From Diatrype stigma (lineage: Eukaryota > Ascomycota > Sordariomycetes > Xylariales > Diatrypaceae): DNA of 64,000 bases. The position numbers and the translations under genes were made by a program. Numbering within the stretch: the stretch's first letter is position 1; each line of letters opens with the position of its first letter. This document shows, piece by piece, positions 38,605 to 50,200 of this stretch. The DNA lies in NCBI GenBank assembly GCA_022225965.2, contig JAKJXP020000113.1:1-64000 (forward strand). The letters are read 5' to 3'. The notes beneath the pieces are model-generated. The model was not told the origin of the DNA. It ran no database searches and was given only the letters and a program-made list of their open reading frames with translations.

Positions 38605-39674
38605 ATGCCGCCCCCCACGATCCTTGCCCACAAAACCGACTTCCTCACATCGCAGACCCTCCAGCTATCGCGGGCTCTCGCACCCTCCAACACATGGCGC
38701 GCGTCGAATAACAGTAACCATGCCCACCACAATCCCGCAGCAGCAACACCGCCGCCACTCCCCGAGAAGGCCATCGACGATGCCCTATACCGGCTCAACC
38801 ACGCGCTGCAGCAGCACGCGCGCCGAGTGTATGCGCCGCAGGCGACGCGACACGTGGCCGAGCAGATCGAGGCGCTGTACCTCGAGGCCGGGGAGCGCGG
38901 TGTGCGGGCCGGCGATAGCGAGAGCGATAGCGAGGAGGAGGGCGGTGATGAAAGTGGGCTGGGCATAGAAAGAGGGGGTCGAGAGGCGAGGAGGTTAAGG
39001 GTTGGTGTTGACTTCAGTACGTCTTTTTCTCTGTCTTTTCTTTCCCCCTTTCCTCATATATGTACCCAACTCACACACCCACAGCATCCGACGACGCGAT
39101 CGCCTCCCTCCCACCAACATGGGACCAGCACCCCCATCCCAACGCGCACCACCAAGCCTCCGCCGCCGCCCAAGCCGAGGCCCACCCGCCCGAAGCCCGG
39201 CGCTACGCCGACCTCGCGGCGCAGCTAACGGCCCTCTCGGCGCGGCGGAAGGAGGCGCGCGAGCGCGTCGCTCGGCTGCGCGGCGTGAACGCCCTGCTGG
39301 CGCCGTTTCGGGCTCCGGATCGGGAAAATGGCGAGAACGAGGGAGGGGAAGAGGGGGGTGAGAATGGGGGCGGTAGAGTCTCGTCGGTCGTTCAGCCGAA
39401 TCTGGTCACGCGTAATGGCGAGATCGAGAGGGAGCTCGAGCGCATGCGCGTCTTGCTGGTGCGGGTCGCCGGGAGGGTTGCGCGGTTGCCGCCGCCGCCA
39501 TCGATGCAGTCGCAGTCGCAGTCGCAGTCGCAGTCGGACGGGCGGAAGAAGAAGCGGAAGGGTAGAAGTGGGGAGGAGGAAGACGCGGTGGACGATCAGA
39601 TGATGATGATGGGGGATCAGGATCTGGATGTGTTGGAGAAGCGCAAGTTCAAGAAATTGTTGGATGGATTTTGA
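38605..39674 (+). CDS. fta4: Kinetochore Sim4 complex subunit FTA4 (CENP-U-like)
   Basis: Predicted 333 aa with exons 38605-39016 and 39085-39674 (donor GTACGT, acceptor CCCACAG). Family blocks are clear: PPTILAHKTDFLTSQTLQLS near the start, LPEKAIDDALYRLNHALQQH, ARRVYAPQATRHVAEQIEAL, then SDDAIASLPPTW, ARRYADLAAQLTALSARR, PNLVTRNGEIERELERMRVL and the C-terminal EKRKFKKLLDGF. It belongs to the constitutive centromere-associated network and links inner kinetochore parts. The protein is largely helical, with coiled-coil prediction likely in the second half. A Gln/Ser repeat (QSQSQSQSQS) near residue 290 comes from a CAGTCG microsatellite. It is single-copy core machinery, so not part of a metabolic cluster. 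Confidence 0.88.
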
Positions 39675-40159
39675 GCCAGTGGACAGACACTACGATGTTT
39701 GCTTGCTTGCTGTCTTTGGCTTGAAGGAGGGCTGTTATAAGGTTGTCCTGGTTGTTGTCCTGGTTGTTTGTCATGGCACGGCGTTCTACTCAGAGGACTG
39801 GATACCTGATTGGGTAATTATGGGATGGACTGAATGATACCCCGTTCTAAATTGCATTGGATTGAGTTTTCAACTCTAATCAGTAATTTCTGGTAATTCC
39901 TTTCAACGGGGGCTAACTATGAGGAATGCGTGCGCTTAGGAGTGGCATGAATAATTCTTTCTGGTGATGGTTTGAACTTTCTAAGCCTTTCTGTCTGGTT
40001 TTTGTCTGATCATCCTTTCCTGAACTTCCTCTCCCATTGCCTTAAATCCCCTTTACCTTCAGATGGCTTGAGTACAGGATCGTCAACTTTATCGCTATGC
40101 CTCGTGATTTATACACGTATTAGCCAATCCCGCCGCCCCCTTATTCCCCACGCACAACT
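39675..40159. other. Convergent intergenic region
   Basis: About 485 bp of 3' flanks of FTA4 and the calpain gene. Nothing else was seen. Confidence 0.5.
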
Positions 40160-43100
40160 TCACTCGCCCCGTTTTGGTGGTATCAATGACAAGATGCTCT
40201 TCTTCCTCTGTTCCTGGTCTCCCACGAGCGTGGCGTCCTTGGACGAATCATCTACGTCGAGGCCCTGCGAGCTCTTGGGCTCATCCGTCGTAATGACATC
40301 CTTCTGATCGTCCGCCCCTTTTCCCTTCCCCTTTCTCTTCCCTCCTTCCTCATCGCCCTTCTTCTCTTTTCCCTCTTTATCCCCACGCTCGTCATCCGCA
40401 TCATGTTCGTCTTCGTCTTCGTCTTCGTCATCACTTTTACCACTAGTACTACTATTCCCATCCCGGTCTCCCTCCTTCTTCTTCTCAGGCAAGTACGGGT
40501 TCGGCCGCACGACCCGCAGCTTAACCATCTCCTTGTCCCGATCATCCTCACTCGCTACCTTGTGGTACACGCGCAGCCCTACCGTCACCACCGCATTCCA
40601 CGGGTCACTCTCGAACTCGTCCGGTTCTTCGTCCTGTCCTCCCCGTCCGGGCGGTGGTGGTGGTTGTGGCGGCTGCCGTGGCGGCGGCGGTCTCGCCGCC
40701 GCGACCGCGTCGGCTATACGGATGTCGAGCTCCCGGTCGCTGATGTCGGCGAACGAAGAGAGGGACGAGATTTCATCCTCGTCGTCCTCGTGATCCTCAT
40801 CTTCATCCTCGTCATAGTGTCCGTCCCTATCCTTGTCCTGATCGTCTTGATCATGGAAAGTCTGTTTCTCGCCCTTTAGCTCGGGCTCGAATTCAGATCC
40901 TGGTGGGAGGTCGTATGTTGATGGCTTGGTTTCAGGCTCAGCGGAACCTTCATCAGATGGCCCTTTCAGTTCTGCACTTGAGCTTTCGTGTTTTTCTCCC
41001 TCGGTCACTTTGGCCGGGACATGACTGCTCACTTCGTCCTTTTTGGGATCTGATTTGACTTCTAATACGTCAGTTTCATCTGATGGTTTCTCCGAGCTCC
41101 CAGTGGTCCTGCCGTCAGGTGGCGTCTCCGACCTGGGTGGCACACCACCAGGTGACTCGTTGGATGCGGTTGGCGACAGTAAAACACTAGTAGGATCAGA
41201 ACTAGACGCCCCAAGCCCTTGAGTCGAAGGCATGTCATCGGGTGCCACGTTGTGGACGTGCGGGTTCTTGTTCGCGGTGGTGAGTCCGTCGGTATCCTTC
41301 GGATCAACTCCCCCTCCAACTTCAACTCCTCTCGCCTCATCCTCCTGAGAAGTAGGAGCAGCGTAGGCGGGATTCCCCGAAGCCTCCGTATCAGTCGGCT
41401 TTTCTTCAGCGTCCTTATCAACCACATCCTTGTGCGCGTCCCTGGCTTCAGCCTTAGCCTCGGCCCTGGCCCTGGCCTTTTTGGCCCTCGCGGCCTCCCT
41501 AGCAGCCTTCTTCGCTTCCGCCTTGGCCTTGTCCTTGGCCTTCCTTTTGAGCGCCCTCTGTCTTGACTTCACCTTGAGATAGTGGTCGTCGCTCCGATCC
41601 TGGATGATCTCTTTGCGAAGCGCATCCCGCTGCTCGGCCTTCCGGCGCTTCTCGGCGGCACGCCGGGCCCTCCTCTCCTCGGCCGTCTCCTTCACCTGCC
41701 CTTTGCTGTGGGCTAGGTCGTACGACATGCCGACGGCGACGAGCTTGTCGCGGCGGTCGCGGGCGTTGCGGCGCACCACTTCCTCTATCGGCAGGACGTC
41801 GCGGTCGCGTGTGGCGTTGACCTTGAGCAGCACGGCGTACTCGCCGGCCTCGAGCTCGAGCTCCACGTTGACCGACCGCGTCTGGCAGTACGGGCTGATG
41901 GTGCGCACCACGTAGTCCTCCTGTCCGATCTTGTGCAGTCGGAAGTTCAGGCCAAACCGGTACTGCCCCTCGAGGCCGCGGTAGTACCGGTCGTCCAGCT
42001 GCGAGAGCACCAGCACCACGGGGCCCGTCTTGGCCAGCGTGAACGCGAAGTGCGTGTCGTGGTAGTCGAGCGTCCACGGCACCGACAGCGTCGTCCAGAG
42101 CGACGTCACCTTCCACTCAGGGCCGAAGAGCCGCGTGCGGTCGAATGCCTGGTATTTTCGTAGCAGGTCCTTGTAGGAAATCCAGAAGGCGCCGTCGTCG
42201 CCGAAGCGATGACTGAGCTTCAGGAGCCATTCGGCGGTCCATTCCTTCGAGCCATCGCCTATGTAGATAGAGGAATTCAGTTCAGTTTCTTCCTGTTGTA
42301 TGTACGTAACTTGACTGGTATTCTCTCGTCACCGAAGAAAGAGGAGCCTTGATGATAAGAACTTACTCCATGCGCCCTTCCACTCGAACTTGCCCCAGGG
42401 GTTCTTCAGAAGCACGAGCCGTTCGCCATCTATCTCCACGGCTCTCATGACCGAGTACGCGTGCAGCTCGACGATGCCATTCCGGTCCCCCATGCGGCCG
42501 GCGCCCCACACGTCCGTGTTACAGCCGAACAGGAACTCATCGTTGACCTTGAGGAGCTCCTCCTTCCAGAAGTACTCCTTATCGAGGATATCGGTAGTGT
42601 AGAGCTCGGAGGTGACGCCACCGGTCAGGTCCTCGATGCCCTCACCGGTGAAGCCACCCTCGATGGCAGCATAGTCGCCGTGGGCCTTGGCGTAGGCCTT
42701 CTCGAGCAGCGGCAGCCAGGTCTCATCGGCGTGCTCGCACTGGGCGAAGTAGAGCGCGCCCGAGCCGCTCTGGTACGCGCGCCGGTACTGCTCCTCCGAG
42801 TTGACGCGCTCGCGGTCCTCCCACAGCATGCGCTCTAGGAAGCTCTCGTCGAAGTCCGGCTTGGTCAGGAACAGCTTGTCGTCGATGATCTCCGAGATCC
42901 ACTCCCCGTCCCGGTGGAACACAAACCCGTACACCCCCACCTGCTCGTCGCGCGCCACGCACACCCGCTCGATCAGACTAGGCTTGTTCGACAGCGTGCA
43001 CAGCGCCGCCAGCAGCCAGCAGTCGCCGTCGCGGCCCTGCCGCACATCGTTGGCCGTCGGCCCGTCGATGTAGAACTTCGGCTCGTCGAAGATGTCCACC

Positions 43101-43538
43101 ACGCGCTTGATGCTGCGCGGCCGGAACCGCGACCCGGGCAAGTCGATGCCGCCGCCGCCACGCCGACGGCTGTGGTCATCACGACCGTCCACAGCGCGCG
43201 CATCGTTGGAGAGCGACTCGAGCGTGTCGCGCATGCCCCATTTCAAGTCCAGCTCAAGGTCGAAGTGCGGATCCCGGTATTTCTGGTTGATCCGCCGGCA
43301 CTCCTTGACGATCTTGGCAACCTTGGCTTTGCAAACCACGGCGGCCTCCTCGTACGACGCCTGGGTCGTCTTGCCGTGCGCATCGCGGAGGCGGCTGTCC
43401 ACCGCTTTCTGTATGTACTGATTATGCGGGATCACGGTCGTCGCTAGTGAGATGCGTTAGCCACTTCTATTCAGTTTACTTCACTGTTCGGAAGGAGACT
43501 GGGCGGCATGATGCAGAAGTCACTACATAATGCGCGCG

Positions 43539-43582
<44 letters not shown>

Positions 43583-43778
43583 ATCACCCACCTTTACCAG
43601 GAGTCTTAGTGGTGAACTTGCTCCAAAACTCATCAATGGCTTCTTGGGGAGCTTGCTGTCTAGGCTTCTTGGGATAGGTGGGAATAGTCACAGGCATCTC
43701 GGCCATTACGGTGCGACCAGCGCCAAGTTCCCTATCCCGCTCCAAGTATGCTGATTCTGAGGGTGGAGATATAGACAT
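40160..43778 (-). CDS. Calpain-type cysteine protease with long acidic tail
   Basis: Predicted 1120 aa with exons 43778-43592, 43443-42367 and 42258-40160. The peptidase C2 domain holds the triad: C204 in QGRDGDCWLLAAL, H390 in VELHAYSVM and N410 in LLKNPWG. A beta-sandwich C2L-like segment follows (DYHDTHFAFTLAKTGPVVLVL, then ELEAGEYAVLLKV). After about residue 600 comes a Lys/Ala/Arg/Glu-rich helix, then long disordered acidic and Ser/Pro stretches with Asp/Glu runs, ending in SILSLIPPKRGE. It is a cytosolic papain-fold protease, possibly Ca-regulated, but no penta-EF hand is visible. The first intron's donor lies directly beside a CG/CA microsatellite. An alternative donor 6 nt upstream, dropping two residues, is possible. 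Confidence 0.9.
43532..43581. repeat. (CG)n-(CA)n microsatellite inside an intron
   Basis: A GC alternating run continues into about 18 CA units. It lies in the first intron of the calpain gene, just downstream of its donor in gene orientation. Alternating purine-pyrimidine sequence of this kind can adopt Z-DNA. Confidence 0.95.
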
Positions 43779-44640
43779 GGTAGGCGATTTCTGTATTTAT
43801 ATTCGGACCAGCCTGATTGTGTTTTCAGGGCAGCCTGATCAGTGTCTTCGTCTTCGGCTCCGATCGACAATCCCCTGAAACATTGGCAGTCTCAATGGAA
43901 TCACCGTGCTCTCTTGCAGCGTAAAAAAGCCACGACAGGTTCTCTATACTAGCAGGCTATCTAGGTAGGTGTCTAGGTAGGTGTCTAGGTAGGTGTCTAG
44001 GAAGCCACGGAACAGCTGTCGTCAATGCAAAACAAGCAGGGTTGATCAACCTTACAGCTGCGAATATAATGACTCAGGCGGCGTTCTTGTCCGTGATGAG
44101 AGACGGTCTCGGATATCAAAAACAGATAAAAGGTGTGTGCAGCGGAGAATAAGAAACGAACGTCTTCTTTCCCGCAAGCTGGGCTGAACAGAACCTTCCA
44201 CGCAATCAATCTGACCCAATCCTACCTTGCAATAAGAATAGCAAGTCAGACTAGCGTCGTAAGACAAAGTGGCACATACATTTAGTTGCCTGCTTAGGTA
44301 TGAGTCTGCATGGTTTCTATAGGACATTGCTGAAGGGTCTTAGTCACATGCAGATGCCCGTGTTCTGCATAGGATTTTAGTACGTACAGCAAGTGGGTAG
44401 TTAGGGCTGAGCGAGATGCATTATATTGACGTTCGGAGACGATGATAGATTCGCCGCTTTTAAGGAGGTGGTGGCGGATTACTGTGCAGTATCAACGTGA
44501 GCGGGGTGCTCGATCATAGTATAGTCCTTGATCATAATCCTTTACCTACTGCTAGCTAGGTAGGTTGGGGGCCATACCTAACAAGGAGTTCGGAACGGAA
44601 TAACTATTGTGAGTCTGTTCACAAACCGGCGATATCATTT
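43779..44640. other. Intergenic, calpain promoter
   Basis: Holds the calpain promoter and a 12-bp tandem repeat. I see no gene here. Confidence 0.5.
43960..44001. repeat. 12-bp tandem repeat TCTAGGTAGGTG
   Basis: Three perfect copies and a half copy of a unit built on the CTAGGTAGG motif, which is scattered through intergenic DNA of this window. Confidence 0.9.
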
Positions 44641-44981
44641 CTACAGCTCACCCATGAAACGATTGACGAGGTATCTCACGGTGGGATATTTCCACACGAG
44701 CATTGGCGCCATTTGAACCTTCAGTTTCTGTTGAATCGCAGTTCTGAAACCGACAATCACAGAGTCCATGCCCACCTCAGAAAGCGTGATCGTCGGGTCT
44801 ACCTGTGAGTCGGGATACCGAAAGTAGCTGCGACGTGGGGCGTGATAATGCTGGAGGGATGTTTCTTCAACTCATTGCCTGAAGATGGTCGTGAAACCTC
44901 TGTGTATGATTTCCCTTGCCTGACCTCTTCTCCAGCATTGTCCGCTCTCGTCGCGGCGATATCCCAATGTATAGGCCGCAA
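44641..44981 (-). pseudogene. Polyketide synthase C-terminal acyl carrier protein relic
   Basis: Codons from 44805 down to a TAG at 44641 encode a carrier-protein end: TLSEVGMDSVIVGFRTAIQQ, KLKVQMAPMLVWKYPTVRYL and VNRFMGEL then stop. GMDS holds the phosphopantetheine serine. The KYPTVRYLV ending recalls 6-methylsalicylate-type (partially reducing) synthases. Just upstream, in a different frame (44981-44799), HVAATFGIPTH looks like the preceding carrier-protein helix, so a one-base shift separates them, unless the CACAG at 44803 is an intron acceptor. No ketosynthase or other domains are present nearby. The adjoining sequence runs into RIP-degraded transposons. It reads as the stranded tail of a lost synthase. 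Confidence 0.65.
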
Positions 44982-45299
44982 CAGTGGGTCATCCGCTTAG
45001 ACTGGGAGCGCCCGTAAAGATAGTATCAGAGTGTCAATGACACATAAGACAGAAATACAGGCTTCGATGCAAGGAGTACAGAACATCCCTTCGTATATGT
45101 ATAAAGATTCAGGCTCAGCTAGATGCCTCCGGAGGTAGCAGTCTTGATATCCATAAATTACGTGCTCGGGAGTGGTAAAGTATGGATACGCAGAGAGAGA
45201 CTTTCTGGTGCCATGGAATATTGATCATTCATGTATCATATGTTCAGATCCATATGTAGTCTATCTATAAGAGAACGTCTTCATATGTAATTCGATGTT

Positions 45300-46986
45300 A
45301 TGAATCTACCCTTTGGACTTGTTTGATTTTCCATCGCTTTGGACTACAGGTGGTAAAATCAATTACCCCTTTACGGGCAGACCCCCCAAAAAGCCACTCG
45401 AATTTGAAGTTATTCCTAACCCTCCTATTACATTCAACCCACCCATTTTCCATTAGATTCCGACGATTCTTTTTCCGAATTAAAACCCAATACCTCAATA
45501 TATTCCTAAATCCCATCGTTATTTGTATTGGCTTATACCGGTATTTCTTTTACTTAATTTCGAGAAATAACCGTTAAAGGTTCCGGTATTGCCCTTGCTA
45601 TTTCCGCTTTTACCTTTTTAATCCTTTTCATACGTATAAAGCCTTCGTTCGGGTCCGCCATAATTCGTTTCCGTTTTTTCGGAATCGCTTTTTCCAGTGC
45701 TGCCGTTAATTGTTACATTTTAAGTTCCGCCGTCGAAAGTTAATTAATCCTATCGTTAAATGCTTTGCCGAATTTTCGAAACAGTAGCCGCGATATAGCG
45801 TTATCGAAAATAAGATTAATAAAATAAAAGTTAAATTCGATCTTATGTATTTTCCTAAATAACTTAAATATAAATACGGTTATTCCAGTTATTAAAGTAA
45901 CGAAATTAAGCTTAAGAAATACGATAAACGCCGGAATAATAAATATTATATCCAAAAAAATATTTTAAATTAAAAAGGGATTCCGAAAGGATTGGTTTTT
46001 ATCGATTAGTTATATTTTATTTATTTTTTATGCGGTTTTAATATATCGAAATATTATGGTTTAATTTTAAGCCTATAAAAAGACGTATAAAAAGTTCATT
46101 TTATCCGTATTTTCGAATAAGCGTCCGAATAGCCGAAGCCGAAGCTTGTATCGAAAAAACCCCTTAAGGGCCGAAAATATATTTATATTTAAAGGCTGGA
46201 ATATATAAAACGAATAAACAAAAAGGAATATAACCCAAATTTTATAAAACAAGCAAAGCCATATAAAATCGTCGAATATATGGCTGCCGTAATCGTCGAA
46301 AATAAATAGGCGCTATTAATCGAAATCGTCGGGCTTTATATGCAAAATAAAAACTTCGTTTAGTCATTTTATCGCAATATCGTTATTCGTTTATTCATTT
46401 AAGGATATAATAAAGTATTAATTTTCGTATAATTAATTTTCCTTATTAAAGAACCATTATTGTTATATATTTATTTCGATAAAAATAATAAAAAACGGAA
46501 AAACTTTACCGTTAATATTAATATATGCCAATATAATTATTTATTTACGTTTAAAGGAATTTTTAAAATATATATGCTTTTTATAAGCAGCCTTAAATAC
46601 GAAAAAGTTATTTCTAATTCCTTTTATTAAGCCGAACTTATTGGCGTTATATCGAAACCGCGAAAGAATATTTTTAATTTCGTTTATATTAAGGTAATCC
46701 ATTAAAATATCGAAAGATTATACCGAAGCTTTATTTAAACGCTTATAATCGATAATCTTATTTTTAATGGTTTTTACGGAAGGGTTCCGGACGAAAAAAC
46801 CGTAATGCCAGTTCTTTCCGAAATATGCAACGCTGCCGTTATAAATGAAAAGGCGCTAGGCGAAAAGCCGGAAGCGAAAATAAAGTGGCGCGTATCCTAG
46901 GTTGCCTTGGATTACGATCTAATCGGCTAAAAATTGTTCCTAGGTTTTGCTAAGCTTTTAACGAACCTTATTAACGTTTTTACAAA
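45300..46986 (-). mobile_element. RIP-degraded DNA transposon relic (pogo/CENP-B-like DDE transposase)
   Basis: AT-rich block with many stops in all frames. On the minus strand from about 46650 to 46430 a conserved DDE_1 core can still be read: KFGLIKGIRNNFF, then a Lys-rich segment, ILAYINANGKVFPFFIIF and a WFFNK end. This fits the first catalytic Asp region of fungal Fot1/pogo transposases, with the usual DEFG changed to NKFG as expected from G-to-A mutation. Ends and inverted repeats were not found, so the limits are approximate. It directly abuts the LTR of the copia element. Confidence 0.55.
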
Positions 46987-47173
46987 TGGGTAATATTAAT
47001 AAGTACGTACGTATAATTAAAGAAAGCAAATAATAATTAAGTAAAACGGTTATATATTAAAGTGTTTAAGGTAAGAAAAAGCCTATTTAAGGAATTACGG
47101 GCGAAAGCTTGCAGTTATATAGGCTAGCTTATTTACGTAATTACAATGCGTATTAACGCGTTAGGTATAACCA
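46987..47173 (-). repeat. 3' LTR of the copia element
   Basis: A direct repeat of 52938-53124, colinear without gaps. Differences are mostly G/A and C/T transitions. The element reads on the minus strand, so this is its downstream LTR. Confidence 0.85.
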
Positions 47174-47699
47174 TTACTTATTTTGTTTTCTTTCGCGATT
47201 TAATCGCGAATTATGCCGTTAAATTAATTATTTTATTTCCTTATCTTTATTACTTTTTCTTTATTCATTTCTTTAGCCTTATGTTGATTTTGTTGCGATT
47301 AATTAACGCCCTTATTGCTTTATTAAGTAACGTTTTCGTTATGGCGTTAGCGGGGTTATAAATACCGTGGATTTATTTAATTTTATCGACCTTTTTATTT
47401 TCGTAAAATTAACGAAAGGCTATAAGGTTAATTATTAGTCGCTTTTTATTAGTACTTCCCATTTATATTAAGTATTGGTATAAGGAAAAAAAATCTATGC
47501 AAAGAATTAATGAAACGTAAGGAAGTAATAAACGTTTTAAGATCGTATTAATAATGCAATAAATAATATATCCCATATTAAAGCCTTATATTATGCCGTA
47601 AATTTCGCTGGCGAAAACATTACGGATTACTTTCTTGCACTTAATAAACGATTAATAAATAACGTTATTAATAACGATAAGCTTATTAATTTAAGACGT

Positions 47700-50200
47700 A
47701 GATTTTTTGTTTTTAAATACGATAATATAGCCGATTTATAAGCTTAAGTCCTTGTTATTTGCGAAAGATCCATTAACGAAAACGTATAGTCGTAAGTTTT
47801 GAGGATCCAGTTAAATATAATTAAGCCCGCGGTTTTTATTATTCATTTGTTATTAAATCCGGGTATTTAATAATTTAGCTTTTTTAAGACCAGGCTCCGT
47901 ATATTAAGTAGCCGTAAAATAATTAAAGGCTGCCTTAAGCTAGCAAATCGACGAAATATAAGTTTTTCGGGCTTTTTGCTCGACGTATTCTTTGGGCATA
48001 TCCGGTGCCTTAAGGTTTAATAGCGTCAGTCTTTTAATTTGCCTTTTTTGAATTACCGAAAAACCATTGCTTTTCGAATGGATAATAAAACGTAAGCCAT
48101 TAAAGTTTTTCGTGGTTCCATTTTTTAGGATTTTTTATGGACGCGTCTTAATATTGGCTTTAATTAACGCTTCGTTTTCCCTTTTTATAAATTTAGCCGT
48201 ATTAATATTAAAGATATCGTTAATTTAAAGGCCTATTATACCGAAAGATTAATCGGTACGAATAATTAATAAACATAAATCGAAAAATAAAGGGTTTATG
48301 TATAACTTTTATTAATAATAACGAAATTATATTTCGAATTAATATATGCCTAATTCGGCCAATCCGTATAATAATTTCATAATACGCAATATCGTTTTTT
48401 CGGAATACTTATTTTTTAATTCCGATGGTAATCGTACGAAAATAATGCGTTTTATGGGCGTTTTGGATTATAAGTTTTATGCCTAGATATTGCAAAATAA
48501 ATGCTAAGGCCATAATTAATCGTTAATTTGCCCTTTATATAATGGGGACATAGGTTATAATTAAATTCTTATCGGAATTTCCGTATTTTTAAATAACCAG
48601 TCGGAATTTTTTATAAGGATTTGGTATGTTTTTATTCTTAATTTTGCGAATTATACGGAATTTAAAAATAATGGCCTTATAATAAATAGTTTTGTTATAA
48701 ATAATTAATTACAAAATGCCATTTTCGAATAAAGCATTAAATTTCTTTATATTTAAGGCTTTATAGGATTTGCTAAAGGTTACGATTTTATTTTTTGCTT
48801 GCAATTTAATTACCAAAATCCGATTATGTTTTTTTTTGCGTTAAAATAAGCCGCGTTAAAAAAAATATATTAAGGTCTTTTTTTAAAATAATATCGTAAT
48901 CCGCTGGATTAAAGTTTAGTTCTAGTTTAAACAGTTCGATTTCGAGGTTTTATAATGATTTCGGGTTTTTTTGGGCTGGATATAAGGCTTAACGTACGAA
49001 TTTCGAAACGTAAAGGTTTTTTTAAATGCATTTAAAGCAACCGTAATATCTTTATTAATAACGGTAATAACTTTATGCGGTCCTTTTTATTTATTTTTTT
49101 CGCGGTATATAAATATTTCGTTACCGAAAGATAATAACATAAGCAGCATTTCTTAAATGTTAAGGCCGTTCTTAATATTTAAAGCGTTTCGAATTGTACG
49201 TTAGGCCTTAATTTTTTTGATTTTAATTATCGCTTTTTGGATTGCGGCTGCTTTTTAGGTTTAAAACGGTATGGATAGCGAATTTATATTAATCCTTAAA
49301 TAAGCGCCAAAAATAAATAATATCGATACGAAACCATTCGGATTTGCCGTATCGTTAATAGCCTTAACAGCCATTTATAAACGAAACGCGCATAAGCCTT
49401 ATATTTTCTTAAAAATGATTTTATAAGTCCGGCGGATAGGTTCGTAATATTTCTTAACCTTGTTAATAAATTAATAAACTTTTATTGGGATTTTCTTATA
49501 CGTAATACCGACGAACCGAATTTCGTTTCGGAATTCGGCGCTATCGAAATTCGTACCGGCATTATAGGTAATAATATTAAATGGTTTTAGGTAAGTATTA
49601 ATCCAATAAAGCTTAAGGGTTTTTTAAGTTTCCCTGGCCGACATATTTATTAAAAACCGGATTGCCTAAAATCCTATAGCAGCATCGACGATATAAAAAA
49701 TAAGGCATTCTTCGAAATACATAATATCCATAATAACTTTATAATTAAAATTTAATTCCGGATCTTTAAGGATAAACCTAAAGCGTTAAAAGGCTTTACT
49801 TTTAATTTAGCAGTAATAATAAAATTTATTAATTTCCTTAATATCTTTAAGGTCGATATTATGTCCTATTTTTTAAAAGGGTTATAAAGTTTATTAATAA
49901 AGGAATAATCGAAGCGGATATATAAACGACGTAGCTTTATTTTCGTAAAAAAAGTGGCGCTATTAAAATAAAACCATGGATATTCCTATTTCCGATCGAT
50001 AGGAATTATAATGCCATTTTTATAAATCAATTAATTAATAACGTTATTAAAATATATATCTAATTAATTTATATCCTTAAGTAATAGCAAAAACAAAATA
50101 TCGATTTTCATTATATAAAAATCAATTTATTTAAAAGATATATCGACGGTAACTGTTCCGAATAATTCCATAGGTAATTCATTTTTAAAACGGATATTGG
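47700..50200 (-). pseudogene. Degraded copia pol (protease, integrase, reverse transcriptase, RNase H)
   Basis: Minus-strand reading gives recognisable family blocks broken by stops. The integrase lies at about 49790-49250: IMDIMYFEECLIFYIVDAA, ARETWKALKLYWINTYLK, YNAGTNFDSAEF and MAVKAINDTANPNGF. The late reverse-transcriptase region is at about 48150-47950 (RLTLLNLKAPDMPKEYVEQ) and the RNase H start at 47790-47700 (YVFVNGSFANNKDLSL). The DAGTN of active integrases appears as NAGTN, a G-to-A change. Stops replace many Gln and Trp codons, as RIP predicts. It cannot encode functional protein. Confidence 0.8.
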
